DNA of 64,000 nt from Alkalibacterium sp. MB6 (GCF_009935905.1 NZ_PREX01000002.1:62001-126000); one strand, 5' to 3'; counted from the stretch's first letter, positions 29,890-40,343 are shown. Program-made: numbers and translations. The notes: generated from the sequence alone by a model not told the origin.

Positions 29890-30753
29890 TTAATCCAGTA
29901 TTTGTACACCTAGACCAATTAACCCTGGTCCAGTATGCACACCTAAAGCAGGACTGACTTGATCAAAGAAAAATTGTTCATAATTAGATAAACGTTCCTT
30001 CATAATCGTACGGATGGATTCTGCTTCTTTTAGAGCTGTCTCTCCACCATATGCAATAGCCAAATTATATTTTTTCGATGAACCAGCAAATTGTTGAACT
30101 AGATCAATTGTTTTGCTAATTGATTTTGACTGGCCTCTTACTTTAGCAACCGTATGGTAAATACCGTCCTCGTTACAAGTGATAATGGGTTTTAAGTTCA
30201 TCATGCTGCCTAAAACAGAGGATACTAAACCAATACGTCCACCTTTTTGTAAGTATTCTAGCGTAGGTACATGGAAAAACACTTTCGCTTTTTCAATTCC
30301 TGCGGATAACTTAGCTTTTAATGTTTCCCAATCAATATCATTCGCTGCTTGATAAGCTGCTTCAACTACAGAAAATCCAGAGCCTATACCGATATTTTTT
30401 GTATCCAGTACGAATATGTCAAGACCTTCGTATTCATCTGCAACCACGCGCACCATATTGTTTGTGCCACTTAGTCCACTGGAAATGGTAATGGCCAATA
30501 CTTTTTCATAACCTTCTGCTTTGATTTCATCTAACATGCCTTTAATCATCTCGCCATCGGGTAGAGACGTTTTAGGTATCTCTTTTTCCATTCTGCGATA
30601 AACTTCATCAGCTGTAATCGTTTCTTTATCGATATATTCCCCGTCTTCAAAAATTATCTTTAAAGGGATTACTTTGACGTTAAATTTATCCTTTACATAT
30701 TGCGGTACATCGGAACCCGAGTCCGTTAGTATAGCGATTTTTTGTTTGTTCAT
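29890..30753 (-). CDS. DegV family protein (fatty-acid binding)
   Basis: A 287-residue DegV/EDD-fold protein. Family members bind a fatty acid and some act as FakB partners of the FakA fatty-acid kinase. The start KIAILTDSGSDVP, the segment ITISSGLSGT and DTKNIGIGSG are characteristic, as is LGVHTGPGLIGLG at the C-terminus. ATG has GGGGGAAAAAAG upstream. Which fatty acid it binds, and whether it is a FakB, cannot be read here; fakA is not in the window. Confidence 0.9.
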   Translation of the reverse strand: MNKQKIAILTDSGSDVPQYVKDKFNVKVIPLKIIFEDGEYIDKETITADEVYRRMEKEIPKTSLPDGEMIKGMLDEIKAEGYEKVLAITISSGLSGTNNMVRVVADEYEGLDIFVLDTKNIGIGSGFSVVEAAYQAANDIDWETLKAKLSAGIEKAKVFFHVPTLEYLQKGGRIGLVSSVLGSMMNLKPIITCNEDGIYHTVAKVRGQSKSISKTIDLVQQFAGSSKKYNLAIAYGGETALKEAESIRTIMKERLSNYEQFFFDQVSPALGVHTGPGLIGLGVQILD

Positions 30754-30788
30754 CTTTTTTCCCCCTGATAGTTAATGTTAAGGATAGC

Positions 30789-31118
30789 TTAGTTAGTTAA
30801 GTCGCTATCATTATCCGTACTGTCTACAGAATAAAGGTCTGTCTCATCATTGGTCACATCATTATTAGCTTTTTCTGAACGGTACTTTTTAGATGATGTC
30901 TCTTTATGATTTCGCTTATTTCTGTATTCTCTGACTGTTGAGAATAAGGTGGCGATTAAAGCTCCCACTAAGACTGATACAAAAATAATTAAAATCAATG
31001 GCCACTCCACTACGGCGAATCCGAAGTTCAATGGTACTGAGTCGACATTTAAAACTGAAAGCCAGGCGACGAATATTATTAATACAATTGCACCTATCAT
31101 GCTCCACTGTTTTTTCAT
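30789..31118 (-). CDS. LapA-domain (DUF1049) membrane protein
   Basis: A 109-residue protein with two membrane helices (SMIGAIVLIIFVAWLSVLNV and WPLILIIFVSVLVGALIATLF) separated by the family's short VPLNFGF loop, then a hydrophilic tail rich in Asp, Asn, Ser and Thr. The LapA domain is found in envelope proteins such as E. coli LapA that tie LPS synthesis to proteolysis; the role in Gram-positives is unknown. ATG 31118 is chosen from GGAAGGG upstream; a longer frame exists. Confidence 0.85.
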   Translation of the reverse strand: MKKQWSMIGAIVLIIFVAWLSVLNVDSVPLNFGFAVVEWPLILIIFVSVLVGALIATLFSTVREYRNKRNHKETSSKKYRSEKANNDVTNDETDLYSVDSTDNDSDLTN

Positions 31119-31229
31119 TAGTTGCACACCCTTCCGAACTCTTTGTAGGTAAAGCTTACCATATGAATGCGAATATTTCATTTATACTGTATCGATTCAG
31201 TCCATTTAATTTCGATATCATTTACTGAC

Positions 31230-32021
31230 TTACTTTAAATTAAAGACCGTTCGGGTTAGAACATCACTTGTATTGGGGAAAAGTGTATGGAGACGATGAG
31301 CCATGCTGAGCATTAAGGGCATATTAACTTCCCTTTTATTTGTTCCGATTATTTGAATGGTTTTTTTTGCCACTTTTTCTACTGGTAAGACAAGTGGTTT
31401 AATCCGCTTAACGTAATTACCATCAGGATCAAAAGAGTCAAAGAAAGGTGTTTCAACTGGACCAGGATTAATCGTCGTCACCCCTACATTAAAGTCATGT
31501 AACTCCAAGCGCAAGGCATTACTAAATCCAAGAACAGCGTGTTTACTTGAAGCGTAGACAGATGAATTGGGAGTAGCAATCTTTCCAGCAATGGATCCGA
31601 CATTGATAATGTGTCCGGTTCGTCTTTTAGCCATTTTTGACCCTACGAGCTGCGACAAGTGCATCATGCCAAAGACATTCACTTTAAACATCTGCTCGAC
31701 TTGTGACAGATCGTAATCCAAGAAGTATCCTGTGTGACCGTAACCGGCATTATTGATTAATACATCTATTCTGCCTAGTTTACTAAAGAGGTGGTCAACA
31801 GCACGTTTGATATCATCTGGACGTGAAACATCTAAAGGATAAGCAATCACATTAGCTTGATATTGATTAACACAGGTCTCTTTTATTTCAGTTAATTTAT
31901 CTTTTCTTCTCGCACTAATGATGAGGGTGGCGCCTTTTTCCGCCAATCGATAGGCTAATTCCTCTCCTATCCCGGATGATGCCCCAGTAATCCAAATGAT
32001 TTTATCTTTTACAGATGTCAT
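31230..32021 (-). CDS. Short-chain dehydrogenase/reductase (YqjQ-like)
   Basis: A 263-residue classical SDR. The cofactor motif GASSGIGEELA, the NNAGYGHTG strand and the catalytic YASSK (with an upstream Ser in VGSIAG) are present. The Arg after the first strand (ISARRKDK) suggests NADP. Substrate unknown. It lies between rnz and the LapA-like gene, as in many Bacilli where it is called yqjQ. Confidence 0.9.
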   Translation of the reverse strand: MTSVKDKIIWITGASSGIGEELAYRLAEKGATLIISARRKDKLTEIKETCVNQYQANVIAYPLDVSRPDDIKRAVDHLFSKLGRIDVLINNAGYGHTGYFLDYDLSQVEQMFKVNVFGMMHLSQLVGSKMAKRRTGHIINVGSIAGKIATPNSSVYASSKHAVLGFSNALRLELHDFNVGVTTINPGPVETPFFDSFDPDGNYVKRIKPLVLPVEKVAKKTIQIIGTNKREVNMPLMLSMAHRLHTLFPNTSDVLTRTVFNLK

Positions 32022-32060
32022 TTATACTCCCCTTTTCAGCTAGTGATGGTGATGAAATTT

Positions 32061-32990
32061 TTATTTTTTTAAAGGAATGTCTACTTCCGTAAAGTCATTC
32101 ATAATATACGATTCAGAGAAAATGGTTCTTGCTTCTTTTTCTAACTCCTTGCATTCTGCATACAAGTAGCGCGCACTAATATGAGTGAGCAAAAGTTTTT
32201 TTGCATTTGCGGCTTTCGCCGTTCTGGCTGCATCTAAATTAGTGGAATGATTGTAGCTCTTCGCTAATTCCTTGTCTGAATCAGTAAAGGTACTTTCATG
32301 TACCAAAACGTCTGCATCTTTTGCCAACGCGACACTGTTTGGTGTCGTCAATGTATCTCCAAGGATTGTCAGTATTCGGCCTCTTTGGCGAGGTCCTATA
32401 AAATCTTCACCGTTGATCTCTCTGCCGTCTTCAAGGGTAATGGTTTCGCCTTTTTTAAGCTTGCCAAATAAAGGTCCAAAAGGCACACCCATTTCCTTTA
32501 ATTGATCTGCTTGAAGTTCACCTTCGCGGTCTTTTTCGACTAGTCTAAAACCATAGGAGGCTATGCCGTGACGTAATTTTTTAGTCGTGACGATAAATTG
32601 CTGATCCTCAAATAAAACCATATCATCTGAAAATTCCTTAAAGTGGATAGGGTATTTTATATGAGAGTGAGACAGTTTTAACGACGTTAAGACATATTGC
32701 TTTATCCCTACTGGCCCATAAATAGTCACCGGACTATCGCCACCCTGAAAGGCACGGCTACTTAAAAGACCCGGCAAGCCAAATATATGGTCTCCGTGCA
32801 TATGGGTGATAAATATTTTTTCGATTTTTCGTGGTTTCACAGTCGTATTCAGTATTTGATGTTGGGTAGCTTCTCCACAATCAAACAGCCATAAGCTGTT
32901 GCGTTCGTCTAAAAGTTTCAATACCATACTTGATACATTTCGATGTTTTGCTGGCACACCCGATCCAGTGCCTAAAAATAACAATTCCAT
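32061..32990 (-). CDS. rnz: Ribonuclease Z
   Basis: tRNA 3' processing endonuclease, metallo-beta-lactamase fold, 309 residues. Metal ligands: HMHGDHIFGLPG near residue 63, a further His in the strand region, and VHESTF and THISARY near the C-terminus. The exosite arm that grips the tRNA is at KLKKGETITLEDGREINGEDF. It sits between obgE and the dehydrogenase. Because the window tRNA lacks an encoded CCA, this enzyme is expected to be needed. Confidence 0.96.
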   Translation of the reverse strand: MELLFLGTGSGVPAKHRNVSSMVLKLLDERNSLWLFDCGEATQHQILNTTVKPRKIEKIFITHMHGDHIFGLPGLLSSRAFQGGDSPVTIYGPVGIKQYVLTSLKLSHSHIKYPIHFKEFSDDMVLFEDQQFIVTTKKLRHGIASYGFRLVEKDREGELQADQLKEMGVPFGPLFGKLKKGETITLEDGREINGEDFIGPRQRGRILTILGDTLTTPNSVALAKDADVLVHESTFTDSDKELAKSYNHSTNLDAARTAKAANAKKLLLTHISARYLYAECKELEKEARTIFSESYIMNDFTEVDIPLKK

Positions 32991-33046
32991 ATCAAAATCC
33001 TCTACTTATACTGTTTTACTTAATCCGTAATCTTCTTTTCAATCGT

Positions 33047-34348
33047 CTAGTCAACAAAGTCAAATTCAAAGGTATCAATGCGAACCGTGTCACCATTTTT
33101 AGCACCACGTTTTCTTAACGCTTCGTCCACACCCATGCCTCGTAATTGTCTTGAGAATCGCATAACCGACGCATCAAATTGGAAGTTCGTCATTTGATAA
33201 AGCTTCTCGAGCTTCTCTCCAGTTAGAACCCATGTTCCGTCAGACTCTCTAGTGATGTGGAATTGTTTATCTTCTGGTGTGAAGGTGTACATGACACGTT
33301 CTTCTTCACCCGTTTCATCTTGGTATAATGGGAATTCTGGAGTGGTTTCGACTAAATCAGCTGTTCTGGACATCACGGTATTTAACCCTTTTTGAGTTAA
33401 TGCTGAAATTTCATATATTTCAATGTCTTCTCCATTTTCTTTCATTGCTTCTTTAAAGTTCTTTAAATTCTCTTCTGCTAATGGCATATCCATCTTATTG
33501 GCGACAACCAATTGAGGGCGCTCCAATAATTTCAAGTCATACTGTTCCAATTCTTGGTTAATTGTATAATAGTCATCTACTGGATCTCTGCCTTCAATGC
33601 CACTCATATCAATCACATGAAGCAAAACTCGAGTCCGTTCGATATGTCTTAAAAATTCAATACCGAGTCCAACACCTTGAGAAGCACCTTCTATCAATCC
33701 AGGCATATCCGCTAAAACAAAGCTTCGCCCGTCTTCGGTACTGACCATGCCTAAGTTTGGAACCAACGTTGTAAAGTGATACGCACCTATCTTAGGTCTC
33801 GCTGAAGAAACAACAGAGAGTAGAGTTGATTTACCAACAGATGGAAAACCGACTAAACCGACATCTGCTAATACTTTTAGTTCTAATTCAACTTCTAACT
33901 CTTCTCCTGGCTCGCCATTTTCAGCCAATTCAGGCGCAGGATTTCGAGGAGATGCAAAGCGAATGTTTCCTCGTCCGCCACGTCCACCTTTAGCTACAAC
34001 CGCTTCTTGCCCGTGTTCAACTAAATCTGCATAAACTTGACCTGTCTGTGCATCTTTAACGACTGTTCCAGGCGGTACTTTAACAAATAAATCTTTCGCA
34101 CCTCGACCATGCATGCCTTTAGACATACCATGTTCGCCATTTTCAGCTCTGAAGTGACGATTATATCTAAAGTCCATTAAGGTTCTTAATCCTTCATCCA
34201 CTACAAATATAACGTCTCCGCCTAAGCCTCCATCTCCTCCTGCAGGTCCACCATCTGGAACATACTTCTCTCGACGAAATGCCACCATTCCATCTCCACC
34301 GCTACCGGCTTTAATATTTACTTTAACTTGATCTAAAAACATCGACAT
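33047..34348 (-). CDS. obgE: GTPase Obg/CgtA
   Basis: Ribosome-associated GTPase needed for 50S maturation and stress control, 433 residues. The Gly-rich Obg fold ([31 protein letters not shown]) covers about 1-158. The G domain has [19 protein letters not shown] and NKMDMP. The C-terminal OCT domain (about 350-433) is complete. ATG has AAGGGG upstream. In many Firmicutes it follows rplU-rpmA; here the upstream gene is the degenerate hemA, after a terminator. Confidence 0.98.
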   Translation of the reverse strand: MSMFLDQVKVNIKAGSGGDGMVAFRREKYVPDGGPAGGDGGLGGDVIFVVDEGLRTLMDFRYNRHFRAENGEHGMSKGMHGRGAKDLFVKVPPGTVVKDAQTGQVYADLVEHGQEAVVAKGGRGGRGNIRFASPRNPAPELAENGEPGEELEVELELKVLADVGLVGFPSVGKSTLLSVVSSARPKIGAYHFTTLVPNLGMVSTEDGRSFVLADMPGLIEGASQGVGLGIEFLRHIERTRVLLHVIDMSGIEGRDPVDDYYTINQELEQYDLKLLERPQLVVANKMDMPLAEENLKNFKEAMKENGEDIEIYEISALTQKGLNTVMSRTADLVETTPEFPLYQDETGEEERVMYTFTPEDKQFHITRESDGTWVLTGEKLEKLYQMTNFQFDASVMRFSRQLRGMGVDEALRKRGAKNGDTVRIDTFEFDFVD

Positions 34349-34609
34349 ATAAATCCCCTTCTTTCTAAGCGACGTTTAGTTTCATATACTTTCATGAAGC
34401 CTTGTGCCTATATATCTCTTTTATTCTACACTAAAATGACGCGCATATCTATTTACAATTATTGTTTAAGCTTATCCGTTTCTCTTTATTCCACTTTATT
34501 CAGTTAAAAAAGAGAAAAAACACAAGTCTTAAGTTGTCGACGCGGCGTTTTATTTCTAAACGCATCACAACTCAAGCTCGTGCTTCTATCATTCATTATT
34601 CTATTTTAT
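34349..34609. other. Intergenic region between the HemA-like gene and obgE
   Basis: No gene. It contains the terminator at 34510-34576 and an AT-rich stretch that should hold the obgE promoter, which I could not place with confidence. Confidence 0.5.
34510..34576 (-). terminator. Terminator of engB and the HemA-like gene
   Basis: Outer arms CTTGAGTTGT / ACAACTTAAG and inner GCGTTT / AAACGC on the minus strand, then a T run. Confidence 0.8.
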
Positions 34610-35749
34610 TTAGGCTCTACTGCATACTTTTTTTGAGTAGTCACCATAAAATGTTGCTTGCTGCCCACCTACAAAAGAAGGTGTCTCTTCCACTTGAAGC
34701 TGTTCATATCTATCCATGTAACGCTTAGCCCAATCAGATAAAATATCATCAAATACAGTTATGGATTCTTCAACTTTATCGTCAGAGAATACTTTTATTG
34801 GCTCATCGCTAATATGTGTGTACTCGACATGCTTGAATGGATGGAAAACTGTTTCATCTTGAGTCTGGCTAAAATCAAAGAATTGTTGAACTTTTGCGTA
34901 CGGTCTCATCACCTGAACTTCTTTTAAAACATCTTCAGAAATCCAAGAATGCTGAATAGATGGTCCTATTATAACAACATCCGCTTTAGATAATCGATAG
35001 AGGAGTTGGTTCATACCAACACATTGAATATCACTCATTAAATTAGCTTGCTCCATCATAGTTAACCACTGCTTGAAGTGGTCATCTATTTCAGTAATAT
35101 AATCCATTCTATCAATAAACGTAACAGACGCATTAGATTTACCTATAATGTTCTTCATCACTTGTTCCGTGATGGGATGGTGACCAAGTACCAAGTAATC
35201 CACTGATTTTTTATGAGAGACACTAGCTTTAATTCGTTTAATTGAGCGATGTATATCTGATTGTAAGAGCGGTTCAATCGATTCTTTTTCACATAAAGCC
35301 AAAGAAAACTCCACTACTGTTTTAAAGAGTGAGTGAAGGACAGTTCTGACTGTTCGATGAGTATTGGCATGAACCAACGCATGATCAATGACTTCAACGG
35401 GTTCAAATACCTGATTAGAGGACGTAGCCACATTACTTGAAATAGACATCAAATGCTTGACAACATCTTCATTAAACTTACTGTACGTTTCTAATATCGT
35501 CTCTTCAAGAGTTTTTCCTGTAAAGTGCGATAAGTATCTTAATAAATCGCCATGTTTGAACTGTTTCTCATCTACATATAAGTAGTATTCATTTCTATTT
35601 TCAGTAATAAGAAGCACAACCTCTTCCACACCGATAAAATCAGAAATATCTTTTAAGTGTTGGGTTTGTGTTCGTTCATCCAATCTGTATTTATGAATGT
35701 CATCAGCTGATACGCTGTCTCGATTCACTCCATACATTAATAGTTTCAT
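34610..35749 (-). CDS. Degenerate glutamyl-tRNA reductase (HemA) homologue without catalytic Cys
   Basis: A 379-residue protein whose layout follows glutamyl-tRNA reductase from end to end but whose active site is lost. Residues 40-56 ([17 protein letters not shown]) match the family block GVEECVILSTCNRTEIY, with Glu50 where the catalytic Cys should be. [18 protein letters not shown] resembles the block that follows, keeping His and Glu. A Rossmann-like strand ([13 protein letters not shown], about 181) lacks the glycine motif. [20 protein letters not shown] and [26 protein letters not shown] resemble the end of the NADP domain and the linker helix. The C-terminal dimerisation domain is missing. 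It overlaps engB by ATGA, and in Bacillus hemA lies just after engB. No other haem gene is here. The frame is intact, so it may have a new role. Confidence 0.8.
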   Translation of the reverse strand: MKLLMYGVNRDSVSADDIHKYRLDERTQTQHLKDISDFIGVEEVVLLITENRNEYYLYVDEKQFKHGDLLRYLSHFTGKTLEETILETYSKFNEDVVKHLMSISSNVATSSNQVFEPVEVIDHALVHANTHRTVRTVLHSLFKTVVEFSLALCEKESIEPLLQSDIHRSIKRIKASVSHKKSVDYLVLGHHPITEQVMKNIIGKSNASVTFIDRMDYITEIDDHFKQWLTMMEQANLMSDIQCVGMNQLLYRLSKADVVIIGPSIQHSWISEDVLKEVQVMRPYAKVQQFFDFSQTQDETVFHPFKHVEYTHISDEPIKVFSDDKVEESITVFDDILSDWAKRYMDRYEQLQVEETPSFVGGQQATFYGDYSKKVCSRA

Positions 35750-36351
35750 TCATTACCAGTCCTTGTATGAGCTAAAATTTCTTCCCAGATTTCTGTTCTT
35801 CCTTCTTTCGTCTCTGAAGAGAAAGCAAAGAAGGTATCCCCAGGTTCAAGCTCTAGTGTTTTCTTAATAATACTTTCATGCTTGTTATACTGAGATCGTT
35901 TAATCTTATCTGCTTTTGTTCCAACGACCATTACTGGTACACCGTAATGTTTAAAAAAGTCATACATTTGAACATCCAGCGGTGTAGGTTCATGTCTGAA
36001 ATCGACTAACAATACACCAAGAACCAGTTCTTCTCTGGTGGCAAAGTAGTCATCCATCATATGGCCCCATTTTTCCTGCTCGGCGTTCGATACTTTTGCA
36101 TAGCCATAGCCAGGAACGTCTACAAAAAACAATTCATTTTCAATATTAAAAAAGTTAAGTGTTCTAGTTTTACCGGGTTGACCTGATGTTCTCGCCAATT
36201 TCTTGCGTTTGACCATCGTATTGATAAAGCTTGATTTCCCTACATTAGACCGGCCCGCTAAGACGATCTCAGGAAAGCCATCATCCGGGTATTGTGTTGG
36301 AGATACAGCACTAATCGTTATATCAGCATGATGTATTTTTTCGATATCCAT
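35746..36351 (-). CDS. engB: Ribosome biogenesis GTPase EngB/YsxC
   Basis: Essential small GTPase for late 50S assembly, 201 residues. G motifs: GRSNVGKSS, the switch-I region [25 protein letters not shown] and GTKADKIKR. The start is ATG behind GAGGAGAG. It overlaps the HemA-like gene by four bases. It is separated from clpX by the clpX terminator and has its own extended -10 promoter at 36389. Confidence 0.97.
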   Translation of the reverse strand: MDIEKIHHADITISAVSPTQYPDDGFPEIVLAGRSNVGKSSFINTMVKRKKLARTSGQPGKTRTLNFFNIENELFFVDVPGYGYAKVSNAEQEKWGHMMDDYFATREELVLGVLLVDFRHEPTPLDVQMYDFFKHYGVPVMVVGTKADKIKRSQYNKHESIIKKTLELEPGDTFFAFSSETKEGRTEIWEEILAHTRTGNE

Positions 36352-36388
36352 TCTATCTCTCCTCTAGAAGCGTGGTGAATCAATAAGT

Positions 36389-36394
36389 AGTATA
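36389..36394 (-). promoter_or_regulatory. Extended -10 promoter of engB and the HemA-like gene
   Basis: On the minus strand TGT-TATACT; the -35 17 bases upstream is weak and lies in an A/T tract. Confidence 0.6.
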
Positions 36395-36494
36395 ACATAA
36401 TATGAAAAAAATTAAAGGGTTTTATTAAAGCACTGTGACAAAGAAGGCCTATTGTTACAAAAAAATGTCGTATATATACCAATAGTTGCACGTA

Positions 36495-36536
36495 AAAGCA
36501 CCCCCTTACTCTCTTCAATAAGTGAGGGTGTGCTTT
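36495..36536 (-). terminator. Terminator of clpX
   Basis: Arms AAAGCACCCCCTTACT / AGTGAGGGTGTGCTTT with a ten-base loop, T run on the minus strand, 20 bases past the clpX stop. Confidence 0.88.
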
Positions 36537-36555
36537 AGTTTGTCTATTCAACTGT

Positions 36556-37806
36556 TTAGCTTACTTTTTGACCATCATGTCCAAAGAATACTGGGTTGAT
36601 TTTGTGTTCAACTGTTTCTTCTGTGATGATAACTTTTCCAATATCGTCTCTACTTGGGACTTCAAACATGATATCAAGCATGATGCTTTCGATAATGGAT
36701 CGTAGGCCACGAGCACCTGTATCGCGCTCGATTGCCTTTTTACCAATACTTCGAAGAGCATCTTCCTCGAATTCAAGTTCAACGTCATCAATTTCTAAGA
36801 GGCGCTTGTATTGTTTCACTAAAGAGTTTTTTGGTTTAGTCAGTATTTCAACTAAATCATCTTCAGACAGTTTTTCCAATACTGCTGTAATGGGCAAACG
36901 ACCGATAAACTCTGGAATCAAGCCATATTTCAATAAGTCTTCTGGAACAATCTGTTGCATAATGCTGCTTTCTTCTTCGGCTTCTTTTAATTTGTTAGAA
37001 GCTCCAAAACCGATAACTTTTGCTCCTAGACGGTTCTTAACGATTGATTCTATCCCATCGAAAGCTCCACCAACGATAAACAAGATATTTGTTGTATCAA
37101 TTTGAATCAATTCTTGGTGTGGGTGTTTTCTACCACCTTGAGGAGGCACACTTGCTGTTGTTCCTTCAAGAATTTTTAGCAAGGCTTGTTGAACCCCTTC
37201 ACCACTCACATCACGCGTAATCGATACGTTCTCTGATTTACGAGCAATCTTGTCAATCTCATCCACGTATATGATCCCTCGTTGAGCAGCTTCGACATCG
37301 TAATTAGCTGACTGAAGAAGTTTCAAGAGAATATTTTCAACATCTTCTCCTACATAACCTGCTTCTGTTAGGTTTGTTGCATCTGCAATAGCAAATGGCA
37401 CATTCAAAATTCTAGCCAATGTTTGAGCCAAGTAGGTTTTACCTGATCCTGTCGGCCCGACTAAGCAAATATTACTTTTTTGCAATTCGACATCATCTGC
37501 GTTATCTGACAGGTTGTTCACCCGTTTATAGTGGTTATATACCGCAACTGCTAATGCTTTTTTAGCGGCGTCCTGACCAATAATATAATCATTTAAAATT
37601 TCTCTGATTTCGTGAGGCTTTGGTACGCTCAACTCATCGTCGTAACTTTGCTTGCTGAATTCTTCTTCCATAATTTCCTGACACAAGTCGACACACTCAT
37701 TACAAATGTACACACCCGGTCCGGCTACTATTTTTTTTACTTGTTCCTGCGATTTACCACAAAATGAACAGGAAATACTACCTTTTTGATCCCCATCATT
37801 AAACAT
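36556..37806 (-). CDS. clpX: ATP-dependent Clp protease ATP-binding subunit ClpX
   Basis: AAA+ unfoldase that feeds substrates to ClpP, 416 residues. The N-terminal zinc-binding domain has CSFCGKSQ and CNECVDLC. Walker [12 protein letters not shown], Walker [12 protein letters not shown], sensor-2 RGLRSI and the pore loop GYVGEDV are present, as is the IGF loop for ClpP (VIGFGAS). It follows tig by 110 bases with a terminator between, as in Bacillus and Enterococcus. Confidence 0.98.
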   Translation of the reverse strand: MFNDGDQKGSISCSFCGKSQEQVKKIVAGPGVYICNECVDLCQEIMEEEFSKQSYDDELSVPKPHEIREILNDYIIGQDAAKKALAVAVYNHYKRVNNLSDNADDVELQKSNICLVGPTGSGKTYLAQTLARILNVPFAIADATNLTEAGYVGEDVENILLKLLQSANYDVEAAQRGIIYVDEIDKIARKSENVSITRDVSGEGVQQALLKILEGTTASVPPQGGRKHPHQELIQIDTTNILFIVGGAFDGIESIVKNRLGAKVIGFGASNKLKEAEEESSIMQQIVPEDLLKYGLIPEFIGRLPITAVLEKLSEDDLVEILTKPKNSLVKQYKRLLEIDDVELEFEEDALRSIGKKAIERDTGARGLRSIIESIMLDIMFEVPSRDDIGKVIITEETVEHKINPVFFGHDGQKVS

Positions 37807-37867
37807 ATGCAGGCCACCTCTTTTCTATACCTAGTGTTTATTTATTTTCTCATACTCATCACTTTAT

Positions 37868-37902
37868 TAAAAAGGGAATGCTTAGTAAGCATTCCCTTCT
37901 GT
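37868..37902 (-). terminator. Terminator of tig
   Basis: Perfect arms AAGGGAATGCTT (37872-37883) / AAGCATTCCCTT (37887-37898), three-base loop, T-rich on the minus strand. Confidence 0.87.
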
Positions 37903-37916
37903 TTTAATCTTCACTC

Positions 37917-39221
37917 TTATTCAGAATCTGCTTCAGCTTCGAGTGTTTCTTTAGCAGTTGTTGTAATTAAGTCAATTGCTTTCTTCAAAGAGATATCTCT
38001 GTTTAACAATTCTGGAGAAAGAACAGTACGAACTTGCTCGATATCCATGTTGTATTGTTTAGCTAATTCTTCAACTTCTTTTTCTCTGTCTTCTTCAGTT
38101 GCTTCAAGCTTCTCAGCTTCAACAATTGCTTCTAGGACTAAGTTTGTACGAACGTTGAATTCAGCATCTACTTCGAACTGTTTGTGCAAGTCAGCTTCAG
38201 TAGAGTTAGTCATTTGGTAATACATTTCAGGTGAAATGCCTTGTTGTTTCATGTTGTTTAAGAACATGTCCATTTGACGGTGAACTTCATCATGAGCCAT
38301 GTCGTGAGGGATTTCATCAATCTTAGCATTCTCAACTGCTTTTCTGATTGCTTCATCATCGCGAGCATCGTTAGCTGCTGTTTCTTTTCTTTCAACTAGC
38401 TCTTTGCGGATTTTTTCTTTTAATTCGTCAACTGTTTCAACATCTTCATCTAAATCTTTAACGAATTCGTCGTCCAGTTCAGGTAACTCTTTTGATTTAA
38501 CTTCGTGTACTTTTACTTTAAAGACAGCTTCTTGTCCAGCTAAATCTTCTGAATGGTACTCTTCAGGGAAGGTAACCGTTACTTCTTTTTCGTCGTTAGC
38601 TTTAACGCCAACTAATTGCTCTTCGAATCCAGGGATGAATGAGTTAGAACCCAATACTAGAGAATGGTTTTCACCTTTTCCGCCTTCAAATGCTTCGTCG
38701 CCTTTGAACCCTTCAAAGTCAATAACAACCGTGTCGCCATTTTCAGCTGCATCTTCTTTTACAACTAATTCTGCTTGGCTTTCACGACGTCTTTCAAGAG
38801 CATCTTCTACATCTGCATCCGATACATCGCGATCTTGTTTTGTAACTTCAAGTTCTTTGTAATCGCCTAGTTCAACTTCAGGTTTTAACGTTACTTCAGC
38901 AATTAATTCCCAGTCTTGGTTCTTCTCAACAGATTTAATATCAATGCTTGGTTGAGCAACGGGTTCAATTCCAGCTTCTTCAACAGCTTTTGAATAAGCT
39001 GCTGGTAAAAGATCGTTTAACGTATCTTCATATAAAGCAGCTTCTCCAAATTGTTGTTCAAAAATTTTACGTGGTACTCTTCCTTTACGGAAACCAGGTA
39101 CATTAAGGTTCTTTTGTACCTTTTTAAAGGTTTTATCTAAGCCTTGTTTCACTGTTTCTTGATCGATTGTAAATTCCAAACGACCTGATGTTGGACCAGT
39201 TTTTTCAAATGTTGTGCTCAT
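37917..39221 (-). CDS. tig: Trigger factor
   Basis: Ribosome-bound chaperone and peptidyl-prolyl isomerase, 434 residues. The ribosome-docking loop is within NVPGFRKGRVPRKIFEQQ. The FKBP-type domain runs GDTVVIDFEGFKGDEAFEGG to SFIPGFEEQLVG. A long helical C-terminal domain follows (about 250-430) with an acidic end. ATG has CGGAGGG upstream. It has a promoter at 39308-39336 and its own terminator, so it is probably monocistronic. Confidence 0.98.
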   Translation of the reverse strand: MSTTFEKTGPTSGRLEFTIDQETVKQGLDKTFKKVQKNLNVPGFRKGRVPRKIFEQQFGEAALYEDTLNDLLPAAYSKAVEEAGIEPVAQPSIDIKSVEKNQDWELIAEVTLKPEVELGDYKELEVTKQDRDVSDADVEDALERRRESQAELVVKEDAAENGDTVVIDFEGFKGDEAFEGGKGENHSLVLGSNSFIPGFEEQLVGVKANDEKEVTVTFPEEYHSEDLAGQEAVFKVKVHEVKSKELPELDDEFVKDLDEDVETVDELKEKIRKELVERKETAANDARDDEAIRKAVENAKIDEIPHDMAHDEVHRQMDMFLNNMKQQGISPEMYYQMTNSTEADLHKQFEVDAEFNVRTNLVLEAIVEAEKLEATEEDREKEVEELAKQYNMDIEQVRTVLSPELLNRDISLKKAIDLITTTAKETLEAEADSE

Positions 39222-39307
39222 ATTTAATTACCCTCCGAAAATAAATTGTCTTTTACGTCGTGACATGACTTCTTCCATGATTTTGAAAGATGATTGTTTA
39301 TCGCCGT

Positions 39308-39336
39308 ATTATAAAACATACTCAATTATCATACAA
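39308..39336 (-). promoter_or_regulatory. Promoter of tig
   Basis: On the minus strand TTGTAT (39331-39336), 17-base spacer, perfect TATAAT (39308-39313). Confidence 0.7.
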
Positions 39337-39371
39337 TATTTTAACGTTAAAGTAAACTATACCTGTCTATT

Positions 39372-40322
39372 TCATTGGATTACTTTGTATATTTTCATTT
39401 TCCAATCATGAATGATCTGATTATCTTCATCCGATACCGCTACTTTCAATTCGTGAGAGTGATCTATGGACGATATGATACTGTCGATCCACATCTGTTC
39501 CTTGCCTTTAGCGATGACCTCATCGATGAACGGGTACGCAATTAATAAAATGAGTTTCACTTCACTCATGACATGTTCCATCAACGATGGATTTTGTTCA
39601 AGTTGGTTAGAGACCGATTGGATGATGAATAAGACCCTAGGGTGCTCTTCAAACGGGACAAATTGATTGGGTTTAATTGTTTTCAGTTCGCCGAACCATT
39701 CGTATACATACTCTTCAGTGTCCTGTCTTTCAATTAAAACGGATAGTAAACTAGAGCGTGCTAACGCATGGACGTACGGATTAGTAAAGACCGATGGAGC
39801 AACTGCTTTTAATTTATCTGTCGGTAAAGCTTCAGCTTGATCAACTATGGCAAATTGCTCTTCTGGTGTTAACGAGGCCAGAGAGAATAGCTCTTTCATT
39901 ACTTCATCTTCTCGTTGTTTCTTTTGGTTTCTTACCTCATCGCTTCTAGAGGCTAACTCTTCATCCAATTTATTCCACGACTCTTTATAGCCCTTTAAAC
40001 CTCTTTTAAGGTAATCATTAATGTATCGTTTCGCTCTTAAAAATTGACCATTTTCTATTAATAGTTCTACAAAAATCAGCATCCGTTTTTCATACGCTTC
40101 GTAATAAGAAAGCTTTTCCTCAGCTAATGCCAAAGCCTGTTTTGGATACCCACTTTGAAGCATCGCTGTGACAAGTAAAATATTTAACTGGTCATCTTTT
40201 TTTAATTGATAGGCTTTCTCCAAGTAATTGACGGCCTTCTCATAATCGTGAGACTGTAAGCAAGCCATCGCTTCTTTCATATACATATGATAGTTTTTAG
40301 GAAATTCTATTGGTCCACCCAT
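39372..40322 (-). CDS. Tetratricopeptide-repeat protein (YsoA-like)
   Basis: A 316-residue soluble protein with helical TPR-like repeats at its N-terminus: YHMYMKEAMACLQSHDYEKAVNYLEKAYQLKKDD, then a second set with LLVTAMLQSGYPKQALALAEEKL, and a third to about 110. The rest is helical without a recognised catalytic domain; DEVMKELFSLASLTPEEQ may start a second domain. Bacillus has a TPR protein, YsoA, in the same place beside tig. The function is probably protein-protein contact; partner unknown. Confidence 0.82.
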   Translation of the reverse strand: MGGPIEFPKNYHMYMKEAMACLQSHDYEKAVNYLEKAYQLKKDDQLNILLVTAMLQSGYPKQALALAEEKLSYYEAYEKRMLIFVELLIENGQFLRAKRYINDYLKRGLKGYKESWNKLDEELASRSDEVRNQKKQREDEVMKELFSLASLTPEEQFAIVDQAEALPTDKLKAVAPSVFTNPYVHALARSSLLSVLIERQDTEEYVYEWFGELKTIKPNQFVPFEEHPRVLFIIQSVSNQLEQNPSLMEHVMSEVKLILLIAYPFIDEVIAKGKEQMWIDSIISSIDHSHELKVAVSDEDNQIIHDWKMKIYKVIQ

Positions 40323-40343
40323 GTACCCACACTCCTCTAGTTC

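Noticed and set aside
36318-36551. A 77-codon minus frame between clpX and engB
   Set aside because: It runs through the clpX terminator and the engB promoter, has no ribosome site and a Cys/His-rich random-looking product.
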